This document shows, one piece after another, positions 17,487 to 26,729 of a stretch of 34,821 nt of DNA. This DNA comes from Clostridiales bacterium. GTDB lineage: Bacteria; Bacillota; Clostridia; Lachnospirales; Lachnospiraceae. The notes beneath the pieces are model-generated. The model worked only from the letters and a program-made list of their open reading frames with translations. It was not told the DNA's origin and ran no database searches. Position 1 is the stretch's first letter. Each line of letters begins with the position of its first letter. The stretch lies in NCBI GenBank assembly GCA_012518885.1, contig JAAYRG010000174.1, positions 1-34,821 of the forward strand, given 5' to 3'. The position numbers were made by a program, and so were the translations under genes.

Positions 17487-19439
17487 TTACTCTTGTACTT
17501 CAATTTCTCTAATAGCTTTAGTTCTAATTTCCTTACAGATTTCATCAATAAATGTATCTAAGTCTTTTTGTCCTTCATCACCTAAGTAACGACTACGTAA
17601 TGAAATAACATTGTTTTCAGCTTCTTTTTGACCAAGGATTATCTGATATGGAATCCTATCTAATCTTGCTTCACGAATCTTGTATCCAATCTTTTCTGCA
17701 CGCTCATCAATAGTAGCACGGATACCATTTTCTTTAAGTTTTGCAAGTACCTTATTACCATATTCATGGAACTTCTCTGATAATGGTAGGATACGAACTT
17801 GTTCTGGACATAACCATGTTGGGAATTGACCAGCAAATTGCTCAATTAACATAGCTAAAGTTCTTTCATAGCATCCAATTGATGACCTGTGGATAATATA
17901 TGGACGTTTCTTTTCTCCATCCTTATCTACATAGTACATATCAAACTTCTCTGCTATAGAGTTATCAAGTTGTACTGTTATAATAGTATCTTCTTTCCCG
18001 TGAACATTCTTAAATTGGATATCAATCTTTGGTCCGTAGAAGGCAGCTTCACCTTCAGCTTCTAAGAACTCAAGACCCATTTCTAATAGGATGTTTCTTA
18101 GGATACTTTGAGTTCTTTCCCATTCATCTTCAGACCCTATATATTTTTGCTTATTATTTGGATCCCATTTTGATAGACGGAATGTAACCTTATCTATAAT
18201 ACCTAGAGTTGTCATTATATAGTTAATAAGGTCTAGACAATCTCTAATTTCTCCTTCTACCTGTTCTGGAGTACATATAATATGACCCTCAGCAAGAGTA
18301 AACTGTCTTACACGGATTAGACCATGCATTTCTCCTGAATCTTCATTTCTAAATAAAGTAGAAGTTTCGTTATAACGAACTGGTAGGTCCCTATAGCTCT
18401 TTTGACTATTCTTATATACATAATATTGGAATGGACAAGTCATTGGACGTAGTGCATATGCACCGTCTTCATCTTCTTCATCTCCAATTATAAACATACC
18501 ATCCCTGTAGTGGTCCCAGTGACCTGATATCTTATATAGGTCGGACTTTGCCATAAATGGAGTCTTAGTAAGTAGGTAGCCACGTTTTTCTTCCTCATCT
18601 TCAATCCATCTTTGAAGAAGTTGAACGATTCTTGCACCCTTTGGCATTAGTAGAGGAAGACCTTGACCAATAACATCAACAGTAGTGAAAAGTTCCATTT
18701 CTCTACCTAACCTGTTATGGTCTCTTTTCTTAACTTCTTCTAAGTGGGCTAGGTAATCATCTAGGTCTTTCTTCTTAGTAAATGAAGTACCATAAACCCT
18801 AGTTAACATCTTGTTGTTCTCATCCCCTCTCCAGTATGCACCAGATGAAGAAATAAGTTTAAACGCCTTAATAGGCTTAGTTGACATTAAATGTGGTCCG
18901 GCACAAAGGTCTACAAAGTCACCTTGTCTATAAAAGGAAATAACTTCATCTTCAGGCAGTTCATTAATTAGTTCTACCTTGTAGGACTCACCCTTTTCTT
19001 CCATTAGCTTGATAGCTTCATCTCTAGGAAGTTCAAATCTTTCGATGTTGCTACCTTCTTTAATAATTTTCTTCATTTCTTGTTCGATTTTATCTAGACT
19101 TTCTCTATCTAGTGGTTCCATATCAAAATCATAGTAGAAACCATTTTCTATAGCAGGTCCTATTGCTAACTTTGCATGAGGATATAGCCTTTTTACTGCT
19201 TCTGCAAGTACGTGTGATGAAGTATGGTGGAAGGCTTCCTTACCACCCTCGTCATTGAAAGTTAAAATGTTTAACTCGCAGTCCTTATCAATTACAGTTC
19301 TAAGGTCTACAAGTTCTCCATCTACTTCTGCTGCACATGCCATTCTAGCAAGGCCTGAACTTATATCTTCTGCTATTTCATATGCAGTTTTACTTTGTTC
19401 GTAATTTATTACTGAACCGTCTTTTAATGTAATTTTCAT
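17487..19439 (-). CDS. thrS: threonyl-tRNA synthetase
   Basis: TGS domain, HHTSSHVLAEAVKRLYPHAKLAIGPAIENGFYYDFD, class II motifs (RPMTCPFQYYVYKNSQKSYRDLPVR), anticodon-binding C-terminus. Confidence 0.98.
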   Translation of the reverse strand: MKITLKDGSVINYEQSKTAYEIAEDISSGLARMACAAEVDGELVDLRTVIDKDCELNILTFNDEGGKEAFHHTSSHVLAEAVKRLYPHAKLAIGPAIENGFYYDFDMEPLDRESLDKIEQEMKKIIKEGSNIERFELPRDEAIKLMEEKGESYKVELINELPEDEVISFYRQGDFVDLCAGPHLMSTKPIKAFKLISSSGAYWRGDENNKMLTRVYGTSFTKKKDLDDYLAHLEEVKKRDHNRLGREMELFTTVDVIGQGLPLLMPKGARIVQLLQRWIEDEEEKRGYLLTKTPFMAKSDLYKISGHWDHYRDGMFIIGDEEDEDGAYALRPMTCPFQYYVYKNSQKSYRDLPVRYNETSTLFRNEDSGEMHGLIRVRQFTLAEGHIICTPEQVEGEIRDCLDLINYIMTTLGIIDKVTFRLSKWDPNNKQKYIGSEDEWERTQSILRNILLEMGLEFLEAEGEAAFYGPKIDIQFKNVHGKEDTIITVQLDNSIAEKFDMYYVDKDGEKKRPYIIHRSSIGCYERTLAMLIEQFAGQFPTWLCPEQVRILPLSEKFHEYGNKVLAKLKENGIRATIDERAEKIGYKIREARLDRIPYQIILGQKEAENNVISLRSRYLGDEGQKDLDTFIDEICKEIRTKAIREIEVQE

Positions 19440-19553
19440 AATCTTATTACTCCTTTCAAAAACATCAATATGTAAATTGATCTTTAGTCTAATAAACCTT
19501 TATCATATAGTTAATAAATAAATTATTGTTAATAGTATCTCTAAAATCAGGCA

Positions 19554-19835
19554 TAAAAAATCTCGTCTCTTTCTTCTTGCCTGTGCAAGTAGAAAGGGAC
19601 GAGCCTATGCTCGCGGTTCCACCCTAATTGGAATTATATAAAATGGCTACTAATAAACATTAGAAAGGCCATCTCTTCCCTGCTTCATTGGATTATAACG
19701 TAATCACCGGACTGGATTAGAGTCACTCAGAGGTAGTTTTCAAATGCTTCCCATTAAGATACTTCCACCAAATGTATCTCTCTCTTGAATGTTTCACATT
19801 CTACTCGTCTCGTCATCGTATTCCCAATATTCCTA
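19554..19835 (-). promoter_or_regulatory. T-box riboswitch (Thr) upstream of thrS
   Basis: Minus strand GGGTGGAACCGCG T-box (19624..19612), terminator CTCGTCCCTTTCTACTTG...CAAGAAGAAAGAGACGAG-ATTTTTT, AAGAGAGAG and GGTGGAAG Stem I motifs, GAAAACTACCTCTGAGTG specifier region (ACT/ACC both Thr). Confidence 0.95.
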
Positions 19836-20059
19836 TAATTATCTGATTTTTATTATATCATCCTATACTTTTATGTCAAGATTTATTTGGCCTTGTATGG
19901 CCCTATGGAAAAACTTTAATATTTTTATTGATTTGGTCTTTTGGAATATATTTGAATATGAATCATATATTTTCATTAAATAGCTTATCCCTTATAGACA
20001 AGCTATGACAAAATACCTTATAATTAGATTAATAAAATAATTTAAATGGAGGAATGTTT

Positions 20060-21568
20060 ATGGACTTAATTCTGGATTTACTACCAATAATCCTATTGGT
20101 AATCTTTATTATCGTTATTGTCCTTATAGGCTATGTCAAGGCTCCACCTGATCAAGCTTATATTATCTCAGGTCTTAAGAAGGAAGGAAAAATCCTAATT
20201 GGTCGTGCAGGAGTTAGGATTCCCTTTTTTGAGAGGCTAGATAAACTATATTTAGGTCAAATGACTGTAGACATTAAGACAGAACTTAGTGTACCAACTA
20301 ATGACTTTATTAATGTTAATGTTGATGCCGTTGCAAAGGTTAGGATACATAATACAGAAGAAGGTATAAAGCTTGCTGCTAAGAACTTCTTAAACAAAAC
20401 CCCAGAGCAAATAACCCTAGACCTGCAAGATTCCTTACAGGGTAACATGAGGGAAATTATAGGTACCCTATCTTTAAAAGAAATTAATACCGATAGGGAT
20501 TCTTTCTCTGACCAAGTTATGTTAAAGGCCTCTAAGGATATGGAGAAGCTAGGCATTGAGATTATCTCCTGTAATATCCAAAATGTTACTGATGAAAACG
20601 GCCTAATCAAAGACTTAGGTGCAGATAATACTTCATTAATAAAAAGAAATGCTGCCATTGCTAAGGCCCAGGCTGATAGAGATGTTGCAATAGCCCAGGC
20701 AAGGGCTGATAAGGAAGCTAATGATGCTAGAATCCTATCAGAAACCGAGATTGAAGAAAGAAATAATGAACTAGAAATAAGAAAGGCCGAACTAAAGATC
20801 TTAGCTGATGCTAAGAAGGCTGAAGCTGATGCATCTTATAAGGTTCAAGAACAAGAACAACGTAAAACTATCGAAACAGCTAGGGTTAATGCTGATATTG
20901 CAAGGGCTGAACGTGAAGCTCAACTAAAGAAACAAGAAGTTGAAGTTGAAAAGCAAAGATTAGATGCCCAGATTAGGGCCCAAGCAGATGCTGAACGTTA
21001 TAAACAAGAGCAAATTGCCCAAGCTGAACTTTTCAAGAGACAAAAGGATGCTGAAGCTAAGCTTTATGAAGATAAACAAGAAGCTGAAGCTGAGAAAGCT
21101 AGAGCAGAAGCAGAAAGATTTGCTAAGGAACAGGTTGCAGAAGGTATTAGGGTTGTTGGTCTTGCTGAGGCTGAGGCTATTAGGGCTAAGGCCCTTGCAG
21201 AAGCTGAGGGTATTAACAAGAAGGCTGAAGCTATGCAAAAATACGGTGAAGCAGCAATTATTGAAATCATTATGAAGGCCATGCCTGAAATTGCTAAGAA
21301 TATTGCAGAACCACTATCTAAAGTTGATAAGATTACCATGTACGGGGAAGGTAATAGTGCCAAACTAATTCAGGATATAATTAATGGAACCACCCAGGTA
21401 ACTGAAGGAGTATCCTCTGGTTTAGGCCTTGACCTTAAGGCTATAATATCAGGCTTTCTAGGAGGCAAAGCATCCCAATTTGGAGAAGGAGCCACTAGCG
21501 AGGTTAATGATAATAAGGCAGATATAATAGACCAGAATATTATTGTAAATCCAGAAGATTCCATATAA
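20060..21568 (+). CDS. flotillin-like SPFH-domain protein (YuaG/FloT-like)
   Basis: N-terminal TM, SPFH domain (VKAPPDQAYIISGLKKEGKILIGRAGVRIPFFERLDKLYLGQMTVDIKT), long Ala/Glu coiled-coil; RBS GGAGGAATGTTT favours the second ATG over 20054. Confidence 0.93.
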   Translation: MDLILDLLPIILLVIFIIVIVLIGYVKAPPDQAYIISGLKKEGKILIGRAGVRIPFFERLDKLYLGQMTVDIKTELSVPTNDFINVNVDAVAKVRIHNTEEGIKLAAKNFLNKTPEQITLDLQDSLQGNMREIIGTLSLKEINTDRDSFSDQVMLKASKDMEKLGIEIISCNIQNVTDENGLIKDLGADNTSLIKRNAAIAKAQADRDVAIAQARADKEANDARILSETEIEERNNELEIRKAELKILADAKKAEADASYKVQEQEQRKTIETARVNADIARAEREAQLKKQEVEVEKQRLDAQIRAQADAERYKQEQIAQAELFKRQKDAEAKLYEDKQEAEAEKARAEAERFAKEQVAEGIRVVGLAEAEAIRAKALAEAEGINKKAEAMQKYGEAAIIEIIMKAMPEIAKNIAEPLSKVDKITMYGEGNSAKLIQDIINGTTQVTEGVSSGLGLDLKAIISGFLGGKASQFGEGATSEVNDNKADIIDQNIIVNPEDSI

Positions 21569-21597
21569 TATAATAGCTACTAAGCTTATAGCAGATT

Positions 21598-21645
21598 AAA
21601 AGATTGATTTAACATTAAATATTTGTTAAATCAATCTTTTTTTAT
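21598..21645 (+). terminator. intrinsic terminator after the flotillin gene
   Basis: AGATTGATTTAACA-ttaaatatt-TGTTAAATCAATCT-TTTTTTA. Confidence 0.93.
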
Positions 21646-21717
21646 GTCGCCCTCTCCTATATTATGCTATAATAACAGCAAGTCATTTGTATTAATTTGG
21701 AAAGGAGTTAATGTTAG

Positions 21718-23103
21718 ATGAATACCGGCATAAACAAGGATATATTCTATGATAAGAAGAAGTTCTTTGATAGTGGCAAGACCAAATCATATAATTTTAG
21801 GGTAGACCAGCTAATAAAGCTAAAGGCCACAATTAAAAAGTATGAAAAAGACATTATGAACGCCCTATATAAGGATTTACATAAGTCAGGATTTGAATCC
21901 TATACAGCAGAAATAGGCCTTGTGTACGAAGAAATAAACTACTGCCTAAAACACCTAAAGAAGTGGATAAAGCCTAAAAGGGTAAGGGGTATTATATCAA
22001 CCATGCCCTCTAAGTCCTATATCTACCCAGAACCCCTTGGGGTTGTCCTAATAATTGGTCCTTGGAACTATCCCTTCCAACTAATACTCGCCCCCTTAGT
22101 TGGTGCTATAGCTTCTGGTAACTGCGTTGTAATAAAACCTTCCAACCAGTCTGTCCATACTTCTAATATAATTGAAAGAATAATTAAAGTGGCCTTCCCC
22201 AAAGAGTATATATCTGTAGTACAAGGTCCAGGTTCCACCGTTGTACCCCACCTAGTAGGTGATTATAAGTTTAATCATATATTCTTTACTGGAAGCCCTA
22301 GAATAGGTAAGGAAATACTACGCTTAGCATCAAGTCACTTAACTCCTGTTACCTTAGAACTTGGAGGCAAGTCACCAACCATAGTCCATAAGGATGCTAA
22401 TATAGCCCTAGCTGCTAAGAAAATTGTAGCAGGCAAGTACTATAATGCAGGACAAACCTGTATAGCCCCTGACTATCTCCTAGTCCATGAGGATATAAAG
22501 GAAGAACTTATTAAACAGCTTATAAAGTATGTAAGGGAATTCTACGGACAAGAGCCTAAGACAAGCAAGGACTATGGTAGAATCATTAATAAATATAGAT
22601 TTTCTACACTAATAGACTATATAAAGGATAGCAATATAGTATTTGGTGGGGATAGCGATGTAGACGACTTATATATAGAACCTACAATTGTAGAATGCAA
22701 TGACCTTAATAACCCTATTATGGAAGAAGAAATATTCGGTCCTATCCTCCCTATCCTGACCTATAGGAAGATAGATGAAGTAGTAGACATAGTTAGAAAA
22801 AACAGGTATCCTCTTGCCCTATACTTGTTTACTAATAATAGAAAGATAGAAAAATATATAATAGATAGGATAGAATTTGGTGGTGGCTGCATTAATAATA
22901 GCCTTCTCCATATAGTTAATCCTAGGATGCCCTTTGGTGGTATAGGGACTAGTGGAATGGGAAGATATCATGGTAAGTATAGCTTTGATACCTTTAGCAA
23001 CTATAAGAGCCTATTAAAGTCCCACAATAAACTTGATATGCCCCTTAGGTATCCACCCTATATAGAAAGAAATTTTAATCTGGTTAAAAAGATTATGAAA
23101 TAA
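21718..23103 (+). CDS. aldehyde dehydrogenase (class 3-like)
   Basis: PLGVVLIIGPWNYPFQLILAPLVGAIASGNCVVIKPS, ELGGKSPTIV, NAGQTCIAPDYLL, EEEIFGPILP. Confidence 0.95.
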   Translation: MNTGINKDIFYDKKKFFDSGKTKSYNFRVDQLIKLKATIKKYEKDIMNALYKDLHKSGFESYTAEIGLVYEEINYCLKHLKKWIKPKRVRGIISTMPSKSYIYPEPLGVVLIIGPWNYPFQLILAPLVGAIASGNCVVIKPSNQSVHTSNIIERIIKVAFPKEYISVVQGPGSTVVPHLVGDYKFNHIFFTGSPRIGKEILRLASSHLTPVTLELGGKSPTIVHKDANIALAAKKIVAGKYYNAGQTCIAPDYLLVHEDIKEELIKQLIKYVREFYGQEPKTSKDYGRIINKYRFSTLIDYIKDSNIVFGGDSDVDDLYIEPTIVECNDLNNPIMEEEIFGPILPILTYRKIDEVVDIVRKNRYPLALYLFTNNRKIEKYIIDRIEFGGGCINNSLLHIVNPRMPFGGIGTSGMGRYHGKYSFDTFSNYKSLLKSHNKLDMPLRYPPYIERNFNLVKKIMK

Positions 23104-23110
23104 TATAAGA

Positions 23111-23212
23111 TAAGACCCTAATCCTAATAATGAATAGCCCCCTATATTTAGACTTTAATATCTTAATTTTGGGGGCTACATCATAAATACTATATTAGGA
23201 TTAGGGTTTTAC
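23111..23212. terminator. nested inverted-repeat element / bidirectional terminator
   Basis: Outer arms CCCTAATCCTAATA (23116-23129) / TATTAGGATTAGGG (23193-23206), inner arms TAGCCCCC (23135-23142) / GGGGGCTA (23171-23178), T-run after. Confidence 0.75.
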
Positions 23213-23240
23213 TTAATTATTATTATGCTTATTATTTATT

Positions 23241-23921
23241 TTACAAGTCAATAGCTACTTCATCCTTCATTGTAATACTATCTGGTTTAACAATGCAGTC
23301 ATAGGCAAGTATATTCAACCCCTTATCTCTTGCCTCTCTTAGGGCATCTCCAAACTCAGGATGGGTCCTATCATTTGGCATAAACTTTTCTATACCCTCC
23401 ATTTGAATAACAAAGATTACATAGGCCTCATAGCCTTCTTCAATTGACCTTGTTAGTTCATTTATATGCTTAACTCCCCTAGTTGTAGGAGCATCTGGAA
23501 ACATAGCAGTATTATCCTCTTCTAAGGTTACTCCCTTAACTTCTATAAACACCTTTTTATTATCTGTCTCAAGATATATGTCAAATCTAGACCTACCAAA
23601 GGTTTTCTCTCTTTGTATATGGGTAATACTTTTGAAATAATTACCCTCTACAATCCAATCATATACGACCCTATTAGGTACTTGGGAGTCCATATTTATA
23701 ATCCTATCTCCCTTTAATACGCTAATTAGATCATACCTAGTCTTTCTGTTTGTATTGCTTGCTTCCTGTACATAAACCACTACTCCTTTTATTAGAAGCT
23801 CCTTGCATCTTCCTGTATTTTTAACATGGCACTTTTCTAGTTTGCCATCAATTTCTACGATTGCTATAAAGCGGTTAGGTCTTTCATGAAATATCCCTTG
23901 TTTTATGTTGTTATAAATCAT
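23241..23921 (-). CDS. sfsA: DNA/RNA nuclease SfsA family (sugar fermentation stimulation protein A)
   Basis: GIFHERPNRFIAIVEIDGKLEKCHVKNTGRCKELLIKGVVVYV, RFDIYLETDNKKVFIEVKGVTLE, FPDAPTTRGVKHINEL. Confidence 0.95.
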   Translation of the reverse strand: MIYNNIKQGIFHERPNRFIAIVEIDGKLEKCHVKNTGRCKELLIKGVVVYVQEASNTNRKTRYDLISVLKGDRIINMDSQVPNRVVYDWIVEGNYFKSITHIQREKTFGRSRFDIYLETDNKKVFIEVKGVTLEEDNTAMFPDAPTTRGVKHINELTRSIEEGYEAYVIFVIQMEGIEKFMPNDRTHPEFGDALREARDKGLNILAYDCIVKPDSITMKDEVAIDL

Positions 23922-24123
23922 ATGTACTCCATTCTATATGCCTTATTATTCAGGCTCTAATCTATCTTATCTAGTTTAAAAATATATTAGTAATGAATCC
24001 TATTATAGCATAAAAGTAGCAGTCATCAATTAATTATATATAGTATAAGAAAATCCTATATTAACCATCTACAAATAAATTAAATATTAATTTCATTAAA
24101 GTTTTGATTAGACCCTTTCATTT

Positions 24124-24240
24124 TAAGGCAAAATGCCTTATAATGGTAGTTACATAGACTATACTTATATAGTATGGTTTAACCATAAATATGGATGTAT
24201 TATTTTTCCAATACTGAGCATATTAAGTATATTGGAGATT
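24124..24240 (+). promoter_or_regulatory. palindrome-rich promoter/5' leader region
   Basis: TAAGGCA-AAA-TGCCTTA (24124-24140) overlapping TATAAT (24139-24144); ACTATA-CTTA-TATAGT (24158-24173); ATGGTT-T-AACCAT (24174-24186); CCAATA...TATTGG (24208-24235). Confidence 0.5.
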
Positions 24241-24280
24241 CTTTTATGCATATATTAAACTGTGAAAGGACTGATAAAAT

Positions 24281-24610
24281 ATGAAAAAAGGTAAGTTTAG
24301 CAAGTTTTTACTAGGTTCTGCAGCTGTAGCAGGTGTTGCTGTTGGAGCGTATTATTTGTACAAAAACTTTATGAACAAAGATTACACAGATGACTTCGAT
24401 GATTTCGATGACGACTTTGATGATGACTTCTTTGATGATATAACAGTTGATGACCTTGATGAAGAAGATGATGAGTCAACTAGAGAGTATGTATCAATTA
24501 ACATAAGTAGCTCATCAGAAGAAGATAAGGTAACTACTGAAGAAGATGTAGTTGCTGAAGAAGTAGATACAGATGCTACAATAGACGTTAACCAACAAGA
24601 AACAAATTAA
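24281..24610 (+). CDS. single-TM protein with Asp/Phe-rich acidic repeat region
   Basis: MKKGKFSKFLLGSAAVAGVAVGAYYLYKNF TM helix followed by DDFDDFDDDFDDDFFDD and acidic tail; discrete terminator downstream. Confidence 0.8.
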   Translation: MKKGKFSKFLLGSAAVAGVAVGAYYLYKNFMNKDYTDDFDDFDDDFDDDFFDDITVDDLDEEDDESTREYVSINISSSSEEDKVTTEEDVVAEEVDTDATIDVNQQETN

Positions 24611-24627
24611 TATACTGCCTATTTTAT

Positions 24628-24669
24628 ACTCCTTACTATAAGAACTCCTCTTATAGTAAGGAGTTTTTA
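24628..24669 (+). terminator. intrinsic terminator after the acidic protein gene
   Basis: ACTCCTTACTATAAGA-actcc-TCTTATAGTAAGGAGT-TTTTAT. Confidence 0.93.
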
Positions 24670-24742
24670 TATGCCCTTCTTAAGGTATTATAAGCCATTT
24701 GCCTTCATAGATTATATTAATATATGAAAGGAATGTTTATAT

Positions 24743-24907
24743 ATGTGTACAGCCTTTATTAACACTAGCACCTGTGAATACTTCTTTAAAACATCCTACA
24801 ATGACAGGATAACTACTGCTTGTCTTTGGGATTATCATGAGTATGGTAGTAGGCCTATCTACCTTGGTAGCCTTTACTATCCTCCGTCATTTGAAAGACT
24901 TACATAA
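24743..24907 (+). CDS. 54-aa small ORF of unknown function (below the supplied track cutoff)
   Basis: ATGTGTACAGCC...ACATAA encodes MCTAFINTSTCEYFFKTSYNDRITTACLWDYHEYGSRPIYLGSLYYPPSFERLT; AAGGAA upstream; bounded by terminators on both sides. Confidence 0.5.
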   Translation: MCTAFINTSTCEYFFKTSYNDRITTACLWDYHEYGSRPIYLGSLYYPPSFERLT

Positions 24908-24955
24908 AAAAAGAAACCAGTGAGCTAAAGTTAACCCTTAGCTTACTGATTTCAA
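24905..24955. terminator. bidirectional terminator between the 54-aa ORF and the ZIP transporter
   Basis: CAGTGAGCTAA (24918-24928) / TTAGCTTACTG (24938-24948) with gaaa/tttc extension; A7 tract gives a T7 on the minus strand. Confidence 0.82.
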
Positions 24956-24992
24956 TCTTTTATTGTACAAGCACTAACTAAGCGCCTTTCTT

Positions 24993-25802
24993 TTATCCTA
25001 AAGAGATATCTAGGAATGTCATAAACATAAAGCCTACCATTGCACCAACAGTAGCTAAATGCCCATATAAATGGCTATCTTCCTGAGACTCTGGCACTAG
25101 TTCTGATACAACTACAAAAACCATGGCACCTGCTGCAAATGATAAGGTATAAGGAAGCAAGGTCTTAATCTGTGAAGATAGTAGAGCCCCAGCTACTGCT
25201 GCTATTGGTTCCACAACCCCTGATGCTTGGCCGTAGAAGAAAGCTTTTTTTCTTGAATGACCGTCTCTTCTAAGGGGTATAGAAACTGCAGCCCCTTCAG
25301 GGAAGTTTTGTAAGGCAATACCTACTACTAGAATTATTGCAGCACTTGCCTCTGCAAAAGAATTTGCACGACCAATGGCACCAAAGGCAACACCATAAGC
25401 TAAGCCCTCAGGTATGTTGTGCATCGTAATCGCCACTACTAGCAAAATACTTCTTCTAATGGTATCTACATTACCAACTGCACCCTCTTTTGGCTCATCT
25501 TCTAAGTTATGAACGTGAGGTAATAACTTGTCGGCTGCTAAAATGAATAAACCTCCTAGAGCAAACCCCACAATTACTGGAATCCAGGCCTTATCTCCTA
25601 ACCCTCTTTCAACTGACAACTCAAGAGAAGGTAAAAGTAATGACCAAAAGGCTGCAGCCAACATAATTCCTGATGCAAAACCTAACATTGCATTAAGTAC
25701 CTTAGGTTTTATATCTTTAAACAAGAATACCAGAGCTGCACCTGCTGCTGTTACTCCCCAGGTAATTAAGCCTCCGATAAAGGACATTAATACTGGACTC
25801 AT
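24993..25802 (-). CDS. ZIP family divalent metal transporter
   Basis: VAITMHNIPEGLAYGVAFG and GIALQNFPEGAAVSIPLRRDG: two ZIP HNxPEG/QNxPEG motifs. Confidence 0.94.
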   Translation of the reverse strand: MSPVLMSFIGGLITWGVTAAGAALVFLFKDIKPKVLNAMLGFASGIMLAAAFWSLLLPSLELSVERGLGDKAWIPVIVGFALGGLFILAADKLLPHVHNLEDEPKEGAVGNVDTIRRSILLVVAITMHNIPEGLAYGVAFGAIGRANSFAEASAAIILVVGIALQNFPEGAAVSIPLRRDGHSRKKAFFYGQASGVVEPIAAVAGALLSSQIKTLLPYTLSFAAGAMVFVVVSELVPESQEDSHLYGHLATVGAMVGFMFMTFLDISLG

Positions 25803-25831
25803 ACCAATATTCCCCCTTCAATTATTTTTCT

Positions 25832-26728
25832 TTACTTGGCATTAATGAGCTGGTCTAATTGAATCTTAAGTCCCTCAACATCTGAAACTTTGAAGGTCCT
25901 CCTAAACTGATTCTTTGACTCATCTACATTAGTAGAACTACTTGTTTTTGATTCAATACTAATATTGATATCATTTCCTATATAGATAGTATATATGCTA
26001 AGTCCCGATGGTACAATACTTAGTTTATAAACCCACTCTTCTTCTGGACTTACGTTTACCTCATCAAGCAGATATAAATTAAGTAGGTCAAACACTTCCT
26101 CTTTCTTTAGACTTAGGTCTTTATTGATAACCGAATTATCCATATAATAATATACTTCTAGGCTTTCAACATCAGAATATTCTAAATTAGTTAGGTAAGA
26201 GAAGGTTAGGCCACTTTCTTCCATAGCCTCTTCCATAGTTGCTCCCTCACTACTAGTAGTAGAATCCATAGGTAGCTTTCCATCTAAGCCGCCTCCTCCA
26301 GTAGCATCAGTTACTAGAGGGCTATTTCCATCAGTACTTGCCATATCATCTACTACTTGGTAGTCACCATTATCTTCTTGGGCCACATCATATGATGCTA
26401 GGCTTTCTCCTATTTCAGGGGCTATTCTATCATCCTTTTTAGCCATATTCATATTATTATCTAGTAGGTTCTTTCCTGCTACTGTTCCTATCAAAAATAC
26501 TAACAATACTGCCGCAGCAACATTTGTAAAGTTCAGCTTACTTTTCCACTTATGATTATTAGAAGTTATAGAAGGATTTGAATCTGCTTGTGGCTTTATC
26601 AAATTCATTGTCTTCTTAACTAAATCTTCTGAAACACTTATATCATCTTGTTCCATTGAGGAATTAAGACTGGACTTTATCATACTAAAATCAAAACTTT
26701 TTTCCTTAGTGTCTGTTTTATTCTCCAT
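25832..26728 (-). CDS. putative anti-sigma factor (single-TM, extracytoplasmic C-terminal domain)
   Basis: Cytoplasmic N-terminus, one TM (NVAAAVLLVFLIGTVAG), immediately downstream of the ECF sigma gene. Confidence 0.65.
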   Translation of the reverse strand: MENKTDTKEKSFDFSMIKSSLNSSMEQDDISVSEDLVKKTMNLIKPQADSNPSITSNNHKWKSKLNFTNVAAAVLLVFLIGTVAGKNLLDNNMNMAKKDDRIAPEIGESLASYDVAQEDNGDYQVVDDMASTDGNSPLVTDATGGGGLDGKLPMDSTTSSEGATMEEAMEESGLTFSYLTNLEYSDVESLEVYYYMDNSVINKDLSLKKEEVFDLLNLYLLDEVNVSPEEEWVYKLSIVPSGLSIYTIYIGNDINISIESKTSSSTNVDESKNQFRRTFKVSDVEGLKIQLDQLINAK

Positions 26729-26729
26729 C

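Noticed and set aside
19789-19983. 64-aa + strand ORF
   Set aside because: Overlaps the T-box leader antisense; low-complexity aromatic sequence.
20964-21275. 103-aa ORF in another frame of the flotillin gene
   Set aside because: Shadow ORF from the repetitive Ala/Glu coiled-coil coding region.
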